Shown: positions 45,390 through 57,188 of the stretch, in pieces
How the letters are laid out: each line of letters starts with the position of its first letter
Position numbering within the stretch: position 1 is the stretch's first letter
Position numbers and translations under genes: made by a program
Assembly (NCBI GenBank): GCA_002270565.1
Contig: NQMI01000183.1
Span: 1 to 64,000 of the forward strand
Source: Stenocarpella maydis
Lineage: Eukaryota; Ascomycota; Sordariomycetes; Diaporthales; Diaporthaceae
Reading direction: 5' to 3'
DNA length: 64,000 nt
Notes under the pieces: model-generated
Seen by the model: only the letters and a program-made list of their open reading frames with translations
What the model was told of the DNA's origin: nothing
The model's database searches: none

Positions 45390-46480
45390 GGGGACATCAA
45401 GCAGGGTGATGCTCGACCGGTAGTCGCTGTCAGGCTCGTCCCGGTCCACGAGCGCGTGCTGGCCCCAGTTTCCAACCATCAGGCCGAGGCGCATGATGGC
45501 CAGGGGCAGCAGGAACACAAAGATGGACGCCCTCCAGTTGAGCTTCCACATGGCGTACTGCAGGGCGTAGCTGCTGAACTCCCAGAAGGCTGCCTTGAGG
45601 GCGAACACGGGCCTGTTCTTCCTGAGGAAGTAGAGCGGGAGCTCCAGCCAGATGAGCAAGTAGAAGCGCCCGACGTAGTGCAGGAAGTGCCAGACGCTGT
45701 CGCGCTGGTACCGGATGGTGGAGCTCAGGTCGTCGGGCCCGTTGCCCTCGACGTGGTGGTGCTTCACGTGGTGGTAGAAGTACGAGTTCCAGGTGTGGCC
45801 CATGAGGGGGTCCAGGAGGTAGGGGAAGGCGAGGTCGAACCAGGCGTAGGACCTGCTGAGGACGCCGCGGCCGTGGATGTGCTGGTGCATCATCAGGGTG
45901 TAGGCGCCCGTGTACGAGACCTGCATGACGGTGTGCATGACGCCGTGGGCCCAGGTGAAGTGGTAGAAGAGCCACAGGGCCGACGGCACCGAGGTGGTGA
46001 GGTACAGGATCAGGTGGGTGAGCATGACGACGTCGGTCTCGACGCGCACGACCGACCTGCCCAGCTCGACGTACGACCTGAGCAGCCGGTCCAGCACGGG
46101 CGGCAGCTTGCCGAGGGTGCTCAGGTCCCAGGTGTTGAAGACCGAGGGCTCGAAGGAGGCGCTGTCTGGGTCATTCATGCCCGAGATGACGGCCAGGGCC
46201 GCCTCATCACGGGCGGCCTCGTCCTCGCTGGCCACGGACACGGGATCCCCTCCTGTGAGCGAGTAACGTTTAGCAAGGCCTGGGGCCACCGGCAGGTCGT
46301 CGGGGATACGGGAACGGGTGTGCTACCATTGGCGGTCCTTGTGTGACCGTTGTCTCTGCCGGCGGCGTGGCCGTTGGCCGGAGGTCTTGATGATACATCC
46401 CTGATGTCGGCCTCGAGGTTCCTGAGAATCAGGGTGTCGGCCTTGGACAGCTTCTCGCTGAACACTATCCTGTGGTCCAT
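45390..46480 (-). CDS. membrane fatty-acid desaturase, 3' end missing at the gap
   Basis: Exon 1 (46480-46327) and exon 2 (46252-45390) join over a 74-nt intron (GTAGCA, branch GCTAAAC, CAG) to 339 residues, ending phase 0 at donor GTGAGT (45389). The following exon falls in or beyond the N gap. The protein has an N-terminal soluble region of ~120 residues, two to three hydrophobic hairpins (VMLTHLILYLTTSVPSALW, YFLLIWLELPLYFL-like) and two histidine boxes, HQHIHGRG and HHVKHHHVEGNG. These ligate the di-iron centre in the FA_desaturase family. The third HxxHH box is expected after LLDVP and is absent from the assembled sequence. The enzyme would introduce a double bond into an acyl chain at the ER. 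A truncation caused by the assembly is more likely than a biological one. Confidence 0.85.
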
Positions 46481-47360
46481 GGTGAAGGAGGGAGGGGGGG
46501 GAGGGCCGAGGATAACACCTTCACCCTGCCTGTGCTATCAACTGCCGGGGCCCTTCGCGCCGGGTGCACTCACTCACTGCTGGAGAAGTCCCCTGGCAGC
46601 GGACGACGGTGCGCCTCGATGCTCGTGAAACCGCGTGGCCTCGACGGTGGATAGGGCGCCTCTAGCTGGGTGAGTGCCCTGCGGAGAAAGCCTCGGGGCG
46701 ATCCCAGGTGAGTGGTAACGCAGTGTCAGGATACGTACTTGGCTCGCACGGGTGACGACGCAAGGGGCCGTCTGCGACTAGTGTAGTGTAGTCGCGCTCA
46801 GCGTGATGCAGAAGCAGACTTTTCTTTTTCCTCTCGGGGGTGCTGGCGGCCACGAGCCGGCCAATGCTCCGAGACCACGTTATGCTCTGGGCGGGGGGCA
46901 AAATGGTCTGACGCTCTGACCGACAGACTGACGCGTGAAGCAGTTGCAAAGGAAGTGTCTGGGGCTGAACCGGGATTACACTACCTACTATGTAGGTACG
47001 CAGTACGCAGTATGCTCCGTAGTCTACACCGGGACAGCACCTGGGGCTGGACCCTGAGTGCAGAGGGAGATCGCCAAGCAGCAGTCTCGATGCGTGCGTG
47101 TCCCGAGTCATGCACAGCCAAGACATACCTCGATATGCTGCAGTGTGTATTTCGTGGACCATATACCGAGTATATCAACCCAGACAGAGCCTGTTCTCCC
47201 GTGCCTGCTTCTCGCTGCTTCTTCCTCCGGGCACCGTCCCGGCGTCCGTTCTCTTGCACCATCGCACACTAGACATGTGGAGATGAGCCACAGCTTAAAG
47301 CCCGCCCCAAACACCTCAGGTCCCGGAATATGCCATACACCCCTACAGCAGAAGTCGTGA

Positions 47361-47361
<1 letters not shown>

Positions 47362-47392
<31 letters not shown>
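47362..47392. repeat. (CA)n microsatellite
   Basis: About fifteen uninterrupted CA units. Confidence 0.95.
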
Positions 47393-47393
<1 letters not shown>

Positions 47394-50300
47394 GCTCGGG
47401 TTCCTCGCCCGGGATGGTGGTGGGCAGGCATCGCCGGGGTTGGCCCGGCTTGGCCTGACCATGCGATCAGATCTGATGTGACCTGTAATTTCTGCACGGC
47501 GGCGAAGCCCTGCAAGGAATCGTAGGTGTTGTGGTACATGTATGTACCGGTCGACATTGGCAGCACTTGGGAGTAGATCACAGGAGGTGGATACAGATAG
47601 GGACCGCTCTCCCTATTGCCTAGGTACTTATTGCATCCGTATGACTAGTTGCCTAGCTAAGTACTGCGCTCAACAGGTCGTTGAGGGCATCTCATCCATC
47701 CATCCATCCATCATGGGCCATCGTATGCCGAGTCCCTGCGGGTGGTAGCCATCCGCCCGCGGACAGACGACACCACCACCTGTGCACCACAGCACGAGGC
47801 AGCCAGGCACATGGGATCGACTCTGCACTCGCCTGGACACGCCCGCCCGCCCTTCCCTCAGGCCCCGCCTGGCAGCTCCCACAGAGGCCTGCTTTCACCT
47901 GTCGGCCAGGACAACCCAGCATAGGTCGGCTCCGGACTTCCGGATCTCACCTTCCCACACCGTACACATGGACCAGCCCGATCTGACCAAACCTGCGGCC
48001 AGATGATGCGCACACCCGAGACACTGTTTGGTGTGACAACCCGCCCCCCCCCCCAGCACCGTGTGTTTTGGAAACTGCTGCATCATGGCGGCGCCCCGTG
48101 GCGAGGGGGGAGGAGTCGAGGGCCAGGATCGGGAGGCGGGTGCACATTTGATGCGTGGCACTGCGAGTCGCCGTTGCAGGGCAGCACTGAGACGAGCTCC
48201 AACGTGTAGTCACCACCGGCCGCCGTGCCACCCGCTCGGCGGTTGCCTCTCTGTGCAGAGCCCGCTGCCTGCCGAAAGGCTGTCTGGGCAGGGCGATGGA
48301 ACAGCTTGGGCTGTCGCCAGCAGCCTGAGACGGCCTGGCCATTGGGCGATGTGGCTTTAACACATGTCAGGGCACTTGTAGGGGTCTGTGGGTGTGATGC
48401 TGTATACATGGTTAAGTGCTGGTTATTCTGTGGCCGTGCACGAGAACGCACTCTTTCACTACCCCCCTAGGTACTTGTGAAAGCACCAGCTGAGTAGGGC
48501 TGTGTGGTTACCTAGCAGAAGGTGCATCTCCGCCTCCGCGCAATCAGTAATCAGCAGGAAAATTGGGCGCCCGACGGACAGCATCGTAGTCTTAGATCGT
48601 GCACCATGGATGAGCCATCCGGGTATTACATATTCCCAGCAACAAGATGCTCCACAGCATAGCAACCAAGGAGGAGAGGTTACACCAGCCGGGATCCCAG
48701 CAGTCTGAACAAATAATAGAATAACAACTCACGTACACAATGAGGCCAGCGGCCCTCTTAGTTGTGGATTCGCGACGCCGTGGGCCGCGAAAGCGTCACG
48801 GGAAACGGCCTGCTGCCGTCGAGATGCCATCATCCAGGGATATTGCACCCCTGTGTGTGCCTGTCCGCTCCCGCCCAGACGACGTCGACAAGAAACACAT
48901 CAGTCCATGCTGGAACCCGTCCGCCCGATGCCCCTCGCGGGACATTCAAGGTCACACCGGGACGGCAGTCGCATCGAGCCCACCCATTCTCATGCCGACC
49001 GGCCAAGGACGTCCCTCGCTGCGTCTCCAATCCCATGCGTTGGGAGGGGCATGAGCTTCACGGCTGGTCCCCAAGGCAGACGAGATGAAAAAGAGCAGGA
49101 ATCGGGGGGAGGGGTCGATGGCAGGGGACGGCGGGATTTACCAGAACCCTGGGAAGGATATCCTCAGCGATCTCCTGCAGGTCCGAGAGAGAAAAAGGCC
49201 TCAAGCCTGACTTCCGCCAGGCGGCTCCTGCATGCGGGTGGTCAGCGGCTGTTTGACGCCGTCTGGTTTCGTAATAAAGGGGCCTGACCAAGACATTGTC
49301 TGCATCCACGACAGGGGCCACCACCAGGACGACCTCGCGCTGAAGAGGTGGCGCCGTACGCACCTCGACCATGTTCCGGGAGGAGGGTTTCCAGATGGGG
49401 CTCTGGCTCGCCAATCTCCCCCGGAGCTGCAAGATGATGGATGCTGCACGATGATGTCCCACGGGCGGCCTAGCTGGACAGCCCACTCTTGAACTCGGCG
49501 GCAACCACGCGAGACATGACGGCACGCGCCCCCGTGATTTCGACTCGAGACCATGCAAGCAGCTCCCGTACACAGTACACGAACAGGCTCGAGGGGAGTG
49601 GGGCCCCTCTCAGGCGAGACCCTCTCCTGCCTGGGCCCACTGCAGAATCCTTGCGAACCAGCCCGCTCTGGAAACACAAGGTAGTATGTTGGTAGCGTGC
49701 TAGGCACATATCAAACCACCTGCTTGGCCGACTAAAATCTCCATAATTAGTGAGGCTCACCGGCAGTGGTGGCATAATTAGACACTGACTGCTTTTTGGC
49801 ACAACCTTCTCTGCATCGAGGTCGCCGACTTCTTGGGGCATGATGATGCGCAGACTGGCTGGCACCAGCAACCACCCAGGCTGAGGCTGGCGCAGGCCAG
49901 GATGCAGCTAGACCCCCACCTGGCGTTAGGCAGGATACAGCACGTGTGTTTGTGCTTGTGTGCGTGAGGCCTCGCTGACCGGCGGTTCAGACGAGGATGA
50001 GGACAAGGCTGTGCAGCCAACGGCGCTGTCACACAACCTTAAGGGCGCCTCGATGACAACTGAGCATCTGGAAAAGATCACCTGACAGACATTTATTATT
50101 ATCACTTAGTATTGCCTCTGCGGCAGGGCCTGCGGCCCAAGACAGCATCGTGTCTATTCCTGGACGACGCAGGCCTTCCGGATAGGGACAGTCGCACAGG
50201 CAGCATGCGCTCTGCCGGGCGCGGTCCCAACAACTGCCTGGCTGACTGGTCTCGTCGGGCGTGTGGACACACCACCCGGCGACTTGGCCACCCCACACGA

Positions 50301-51480
50301 GCCCACATCGAGACGGCTTCAGAAGGGCCTGCATATGTAAGGGTGTGGTGCAGCTGGCCTGACGCGTCGAATGGCGGCAGGGGGAAAAGCAACACGTCTG
50401 TGGCACATGCACATCGGGCCAATCTTCTTCAGTGGCATATGCGGGACGGAAGCAGGCAGAACCGGAAAAACCGACCTATCAATATCGGGGCTCCCCAGGC
50501 CTGTCTCAACATCCAGAATAGCCTGGACCAGAGCAGGAGAGCACCGCACACCACCACCCCTCCCTGCTCCTGCGATCTCCTCTGGCCACGCGCACCCACC
50601 CCTCCACTCCCGGGCAGGCCGTGCCCATGGTAGAGACGCGGTGGATAGGTGCCAGCCCGCGTGCGGGCACGCATGCGTGCGTGTGTGCGTGTGTTCCAAT
50701 GCCGGGCACAAGCACGGCCGGCACACCGGCCGGCACGGAAATGTGGGAGGGCGGAGACGCAGCAGAGGGCGCATGGCCGGATTATAGGCTCGAGGTCCCC
50801 AGCTGCGCACATGATTGGCGGCCACCCTGCTCGCCTGTGTAACCACCAAGAACATGATCGCACCTATCACGGGTTGCGACGCCAGCGCGCAATCCCTGCG
50901 CAGGCCGGTGCATCGAGGGGCCAAGGCCAAGCCACAGATGCTGTGTTGGGTCTGGGTGTTGCAGCAGCCAGAAGCACGCGGGCAAAAGCTGCGGGCGGGC
51001 GGGCAGCTCAGGCAGCTCGGCAGCCCAGGCAGGCCGGTCGTAGGACATGCAAGGAGGTTAGGAGGGAGGTACGGGCGATGGAGGATGTGGCGGGGAGGGG
51101 AGAGAAGGGGGGCGGCTGTGAACCAGATTGGGAAGAATGGGGGAGGGCCGAAAGGAGCAGACTGCGAGGGTGCACAACCTAAGGGCGTGATGACCAGCCT
51201 GCGAGGCCACAGATCTGGGACGACGGCTTCCGCTGCTGCTACCGTGATCCTGCTGGGTGTGTTTCCTGCTGCCGCTGCTCTGCCCTCCTGCAGCTGCCAT
51301 CGTCATCATCATCAGCAGCGCCGGCGGGTTCGCTGGACGGGGCGGCATTGAAATACCCACATGTATCCATCCGGTTGTGACACTTCCTCCATCCCGCCCC
51401 CCACAAGAACGGCTCGTCAACCGACACACAGGCACAGGACAGGAGCAGCCGCCAATGCAGCTGGGCCTTGCCTGCGCACC

Positions 51481-51528
51481 TGCTTGCTCCGACTGCTTGC
51501 TCCGACTGCTTGCTCCGACTGCTTGCTC
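51481..51528. repeat. short tandem repeat, unit about 13 bp
   Basis: Three to four copies of a TGCTTGCTCCGAC-type unit run into a CTCG-rich stretch about 240 bases before the C2H2 gene start. It may lie in the promoter or 5' leader. Confidence 0.8.
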
Positions 51529-51766
51529 GCTCGCTCGCCCGCTCGCTCGCCTGCTTCCCTGAAAGCTTGCCTGCTCGCCCTCCCAGCTCTGCACTCGAGC
51601 TTTTGGAAAACGAGGCACGCCTTTTCTGCGCCCTCGCTAACTGAACCCCCTCGTTGGTCCGCCGGAAGCGAGATCAACTACCTGTTCCCCCCAGGGCAAC
51701 CCCAGCGTCCCAAGTTGAACATCACCTCCGTCGCCGCCTGGATCCTGAGCCCTTCCTGGAGCGGCA

Positions 51767-53794
51767 ATGGCAAATGAAAGGAAGCCAAACAAGTCAGCAG
51801 CCCGCACTCCACGGCATGGAAGTAGCACCGCGGGCGCCACTACTACCACCACTGCCGGCAGCAGTAATAATAGCAGCAGCTTCAGCAGTGGCAGCGGCAG
51901 CGGCAGCAGCAGCAGCACCGTCGCCGCGGCCGGTGGGGGGAAGAAGCAAAGCAGGCAATACCGGCTCCCACACCCGCCTGTTCCTCACGCTCAGCCTTCT
52001 TTGCTACAGCAGTCGCAGCGGGTACCCGCGTCCGTCATCGCTTATCCCTCGGCACGACAGGCTGGCTACGAGCCGCCACAGGCCAGTGATCGTCGGTATT
52101 ACGCCTCTGGCGGCCGCGGCGCGGGCCTCACTGCCACACCGGCGGCCGCGGCGGCAGCGACAGCATCCGCGGGTGGTCTCTCCGTGCCGGCATCAGCAGC
52201 CGCAGCAGCCGCAGCCGCCGCCGGGCCCGCTGATGGCGCGACCGAGGCGGCGGTCCCGTCGGCCGACCCGGATATGATGGAAGCCAAGAAGGGACTAAAC
52301 AAATGGGGTGCCTTCGACTCGCTCAGCGGCTCCGGCACGGGCACTTTCGGCTTTGGACCCCTGCTGTTCCACCACGTAGATGAGACACCGCGGGACCCGT
52401 ACGACACCACCAACATGATGCTCAACGACCCCATCAGCTTCAACCCCATGAGCGCGATATCGTGGGCGAGGCTGGACGAGAGCCCTGCAAGCACCGGCGA
52501 GCTCGAGGCCGACCGCTCCTCCGCGGGACAGCAGCCGGACGGCACGGTCGCCGCTGCGTCCGGGGCCGCCAGCAGCAGCAGCAGCAGCAGCAGCCGGAAC
52601 GACGGGGTCAGCGGCCGTGCGAGATATGCCGATAGCCCGGCCAGCACGACGGCGAGCCCTAGGCATGGCAGCATCGCCTCGTATGCCTCCGACGTCTCCG
52701 ACTCTCGCACCTCATCCGTGGCGGGGAGCAGCGTCGGGAACATGTCTAGGACCTTGTCGGACACGAGTCTCGGAGCCCGGACGCGGAGAGGAGCACCGCG
52801 GGGCCACCGCCTGTCTTTGCCTCCCCATCCCCTCGCGAGCGCCTCATCCCTCGCGGTCAGCGGAGCTGCGGCGCCCGGGCGTGGGTGGAGGTTAGACAAT
52901 ACGGGGCCCGCCAGCCGCAGCAGCAGGCCTATCCAACCCAACAACCACCATCAAGCCGCAGTCCCATCTCCCACCGTGCCACCGCAAGTCACCAGCCCTA
53001 CACTGGCCAGTCTTATGTACCAACACCACCAACACGCTCACAACAACGTACACAACGCTCAAGCCAACACCGTCATGAACAACAAAGCTCCCAGTCCCGT
53101 CCACAACCTCCGCCGCCGCCGCCGCCGCCGCCACAGCAGCAGCAGCAGCAGCAAGGTCCAGCTGCAACAGTACTCCCGCCTCCACAATCACTTCCGCCTC
53201 CCCAATCACTCCCGGCTCCCCAGGTACCACCAGAGGCAGCGGCAACAGCGACGACAGACCTCCTCCTCTGCCTGGCCCCACACTGCAGCGCGCGCTTCCC
53301 CACCGAGCAGGAGCTGGCCGCGCACTACCGCGCCGAGCACGCGTTCAGGTGCACCTGGGCCTCGTGCTCGGCCGCCGGCTTCACGTCGAGCATGGCGCTG
53401 AACTGGCACATCAACGCCGAGCACCTGCTTATCTGCCCCATGCCGGCCTGCTGCGGCGCCTCATTTGGGAGCAAGAGGGCGCTCGACGGGCATATAAGGG
53501 TGAGTCGCCTTTGTCCCCGAGGGCTGTCGTGACCAGCGGATTTGGCTTCTGGCGTGTAATTCCTCGGCGAGGAGGGGGGGTAGCCAACTTATTTCTATTG
53601 ACACTCGAGTCTAGGGGGAATTCGTGACCTCTTCGGATTCGACACCGTCGGGGAGCTCGTCGTCGTCCGCGCCACGGAAGCATCCTCAGCAGCAGCAGCA
53701 GCAGCAGCAGCAGAATCACCATCGCGCGCGTCGCAGGTCGAAAAGTCCGAGTTTCTCACCCGGCCATCGGCCACCTCAGAGGGCGCGACGCTAG
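51767..53794 (+). CDS. C2H2 zinc-finger protein with long low-complexity N-terminus
   Basis: The start MANERKPNKSAART at 51767 opens about 370 codons rich in Ser, Ala and Gly, including the more conserved-looking LNKWGAFDSLSGSGTGTFGF and DPYDTTNMMLNDP. The zinc fingers are in another frame (codon register of 52885), reached between about 52.85 and 53.2 kb: CLAPHCSARFPTEQELAAHY, CTWASCSAAGFTSSMALNWH and CPMPACCGASFGSKRALDGH. A poly-Pro/poly-Gln tract precedes them. No convincing intron was found for the switch, so an indel or unusual splice is needed. A 115-nt intron (53500-53614, GTGAGT...CTAG) leads to the last exon, which ends RPPQRARR at 53794. The third finger lacks its second histidine. 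It is probably a nuclear regulator; the target is unknown. Confidence 0.75.
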
Positions 53795-54039
53795 GTCCTC
53801 GCCGCTTTCCCTCTGGTACTACCGGCATGGAAACAAAACGTGCTGCGATCACCGAGTCTTACTGGAGCGAAGTTGTATGGTTGAGAACGTTGGCCACGAG
53901 GTACGGCCATGGAAGGCCTGGCACAGGCGCTAGTTCTGGGGCAGTGCAAGCAGGCGAAGACAGGCGAAGACAGGTGGGTATAATTCTTGGTATTGGTATT
54001 GCATTCATGGGAAGCAGCCCTGGGCCAACAGCGGGAGGT

Positions 54040-56105
54040 TCAGCCGGGAAACCCGCCACGGGCCAGCTTCTTGGCCCGCTGGTCGCGCCTGTTGTGGTTG
54101 GCCCTCTGGCTCTTGTTGGCCTCCTTCCGCCGTCTCGCCTGCTCCGTGTCATGCTCGCCGCTTGGCCCGGCCACGTTGCCGCCGTCACGGCCAGGCCCGC
54201 CGCCTCCTCGTCCCCGCCCTCGGCCGCCGCGGCCTCGTCCTCCTCGTCCTCCACGCCCCCCGCCGTCGGTGTCGGATTGCTCCGTGCCAGATCCAGCCGG
54301 GCTTGCCCTCCAGGCCGTGCTCGTCAGCTCGTTCTGCTGGCCGGTGAATGTGCTCACGGCGCTGTACTTCATCTCCAGCCTGCGCTTCTGGTTGACGTTG
54401 CGAGACAGCATGACGGCCCAGCCCTCGATGGCCTCGTCGGTCATGCCCGTGTCGCTCTTGAGCTTGGTCCTGGCTGCGCTCCTGCGGGTGGCCTGGTCGC
54501 GCTCAAAGGCATCTGGCGTGCTCTGGTACATCCTCCAGAGTGCCTCCTCGTTGTCGTTGGCGGGATCCTCAGTCATCGTCGCGTCGACGGTACCCCCGAC
54601 ATCTGCGGCGTCATAGGTGTCATCACGCTCGTCGTCGTCCGAGTCGAAAGCCGCCAGCGCGGACAGGATGGCGGCCTTGTTGGGAGCGGTTGAGCGGTCG
54701 GCGAGGATGTCGTCGGCGGTCCTCTCAGGGGCCCTCTTGCCGATGTGAAGCTGGGAGGTGTCGACGGCCAGGCGGTCTAGCTCGTCGTCGTCAAAGACGT
54801 TGCGCCGAGAGGGAAGGAGCGGAGGTGTGGAGCGCGGTATGAGACTGGATCTTCTTCTTGGTTTCGCACGGTTGGTAGATCTGCTCGAGGAGTCAGTAAT
54901 AATGCATTAATATAATGAAAGAAATGTTGCACATACAGTTGCTCAGCACGATCCGCCGCGCTGAGGTGGGGCGGTAGTGAATCCTCGAGAAGATGTGCAA
55001 TAACCTGCTCGGTGTCACCGTATTCGTCCAACAGCTTCGATACAAAGCCAGACCCGAGCTCAGGGAAGAGGTCCTGCACTTGGGTTATCTGGCTCATGTG
55101 GTGGACATGGACATCGCCAGACATGGCGTCATGGTCGTCCAGGGCGATACCCTTTCCCTTCTCGATCCTACGTCTGATCAGGCGCTTCGGCTTCATGCCC
55201 GCTCCGGGCCTTCGGAAGGCGCCCAGGTCCATAATCATGTTCTTGGTGCGGGTGTTCTCCACCCCCGATGCCGAGAGCCTGTGCTCGATCTGCTGCAGCA
55301 GCGGTGTGGTGGTGACGAGCTCGGGGACGAGCGAGTCGTTGGCGCTGGTCGGCCCGGCCTTGTGGTCCTCGGCAGCTGTCTTGAGCGAATAGAGCTGGTC
55401 GGTGAGGAGGGAGAGCTTTGGGGGGCTGGTCTCGACCAGACCAATGAGGCTGAGGTATGTCGTAGTGATGATGACCTTCCTCAGAGGAGGATTCATGATG
55501 CGGTAGCACGAGATGAGACCGTCGAGAAACTCGCTCCCGGCCAGGAAAAATGATGCAGCCCAAGGGGAAGCGCTGATGAGGTGGTTGAGCCGGCGCAGGA
55601 ACTCCTCGACGGATTTCAGATCCCCCTTCAGGCCGTCATCCAGGTTCTTGATGAGGAACTTCTTGACAGGCCCTAGGAAGGCCTCGACCGTGTCTTGGGA
55701 CGAGGCTGACAGGGCAGAGAGGAGGCTATTGGCCCTCTTTTTGCTGTAGACGCGGCTGAGGTCGGACAGGAACTCCCACTGCAGCAGGGAGACTGGAGGG
55801 GAGTCAGACCTCAGGACGCGGGAGACGAGCAGGAAGCAGTCCTTGAGAAGCAGCCTGGCCGGGGGCGAGGTGCCAAGCAGGGCCGAGCCATGGGCAGTGA
55901 CCTCTCTCATGAAGGAGGTGAGGAAATGGGAGACTGATTTATCTGCGAGGGTCTGCTTGGAGAAGTCGGCGCCGGGAAGGGCGAGATGGGCCTCGGCCAG
56001 GGAGATCCAAGCAGCCAGGCCGGCGTTCCAGTCGTCGATTGACATCAACTCCTTCCACGCCGCGGTTGGGAACGGCGCAAAGGGGGGCAATGCGGTCGAG
56101 CCCAT
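54040..56105 (-). CDS. CUE3: CUE-domain protein, Cue3/ASCC2-like
   Basis: Two exons (56105-54937 and 54880-54040) with a 56-nt intron (GTATGT, branch TACTGAC, GCAG) give about 669 residues. The N-terminal ~300 residues are helical, as in the ASCC2 family. A CUE ubiquitin-binding domain lies at about 335-380 (ITQVQDLFPELGSGFVSKLL, DEYGDTEQVIAHLLED), with the expected FP and dileucine-type LL motifs. The C-terminus is acidic, then ends in an RGG/GRG-rich basic tail. In yeast, Cue3 is a subunit of the ribosome quality control trigger complex with Slh1 and Rqt4, which splits collided, ubiquitinated ribosomes. The architecture supports the same role. The RGG tail could bind RNA. It is divergently arranged with the uS10 ribosomal protein gene, itself a ubiquitination target in that pathway. 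Confidence 0.85.
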
Positions 56106-56120
56106 GGTGAGTGTCGTCTT

Positions 56121-56130
56121 GTGTGTGTGA

Positions 56131-56174
<44 letters not shown>
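56121..56174. repeat. (GT)n microsatellite in the CUE3-uS10 divergent promoter
   Basis: More than twenty GT units, slightly imperfect at the left end, lie about 15 bases upstream of the CUE3 start codon. They fall in the leader or core promoter of that gene. Confidence 0.95.
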
Positions 56175-56179
<5 letters not shown>

Positions 56180-56708
56180 GCCGTTGGGTGGGTGGTTTTG
56201 AGGGAAGCAGATGCGAAGCAGATGCGATGCAGATGCAGATGCAGATGATAAAAACGAAAGAATCACGGCATCTCGCACATTGCGTCTGGGCGAGCTGCCT
56301 CTCTCTTACATATGCATCGATCTCTCTGCATGTCCGTGGCCAAGGCCCATGTCACTCAACTGCTTGCTGATGATGGCGTCCACTCGGTTCCCTTTGCACT
56401 GTCCTGCAGTCAGCCAGGGACCTTGTCCTTGGCCGGCTGACTCATCATGATTCAAGCTCCTCCCCCAACTCGCGCTAGTCCAAATACGGATTAGCACTGC
56501 CCAAGCGCCCTCTGCAAAATTCCCAACCCTAACGGAAAACGCCCCACCAAATAATCCTGATATGAATCTTGTCGCCAGAAATCCACCCAGCTCTTCTCGT
56601 CCTCGTCAACCACTCACTCCAGCCCGCCAGCCTTCATCACTTTGCCGAAACGTTACCAACCGTTCGAGTCGTGAAGGAATACCCGTCCGTCCCATCCCAT
56701 CCGTCAAG

Positions 56709-57188
56709 ATGTCTTACCAGAAGCCTGAGAAGGGAGATTTTGAGGGTCCCGTACGTTCTTCCCTTACCCAATTGCATTCCTAGCCTGGACCAGCACGACA
56801 CACCACGACCACTACTGCTGCTGCTGCTGCTTCTCCTTCTCACATGCCAGATGCTAACAACACCCCCCAAACAACACAGAAGACCCACAAGATCCGCATC
56901 ACCCTGACCAGCCGCAAGGTCCAGTCCCTCGAAAAGGTCTGCACCGAGCTCATCGAGCGCGCAAAGGGCAAGGACCTGCGCGTCAAGGGCCCTGTCCGCC
57001 TGCCCACCAAGACCCTCAAGATCACCACCCGTAAGACCCCCTGCGGCGAGGGCTCCAAGACCTGGGACTGCTACGAGATGCGCATCCACAAGCGCCTCAT
57101 CGACCTCAACGCCCCCACCGAGATCGTCAAGCAGATCATCGTCAACATCGAGGCCGGCGTCGAGGTCGAGGTCACCATCGCCGCCTAG
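56709..57188 (+). CDS. RPS20: 40S ribosomal protein S20 (uS10)
   Basis: Exon 1 (56709-56750) encodes [15 protein letters not shown] 129-nt intron (GTACGT, branch GCTAAC, acceptor ACAG) is followed by exon 2 (56880-57188), giving 116 residues. The conserved uS10 core is complete: [39 protein letters not shown] and [17 protein letters not shown], ending VEVEVTIAA. It is a component of the small-subunit head and a site of regulatory ubiquitination by Hel2/ZNF598 in yeast and mammals. Codon use is strongly C-ending, as expected for a highly expressed gene. An intron early in the coding region is usual for fungal ribosomal protein genes. Confidence 0.98.

Larger units (their letters stand above)
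46481..51766. other. 5.3 kb without a recognisable gene
   Basis: This is the longest non-repetitive, GC-normal stretch without a supportable CDS. The many ORFs here overlap on opposite strands and contain no domains. It includes the desaturase promoter on the left and presumably a long promoter or leader of the C2H2 gene on the right. Simple repeats include a CA tract, CATC repeats at about 47696-47713 and tandem CGACTGCTTGCTC units just before the C2H2 gene. A non-coding transcript or poorly conserved genes cannot be excluded. Confidence 0.5.

Noticed and set aside
45363..46346. 327-codon plus-strand ORF antisense to the desaturase
   Set aside because: Same cause: the complementary strand of a high-GC3 exon. 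The desaturase frame has clear histidine boxes.
52099..52944. 281-codon antisense ORF over the C2H2 gene
   Set aside because: It mirrors a GC-rich low-complexity sense frame (Ser/Ala repeats), which keeps the opposite strand free of stops. It shows no domain or splice signals.
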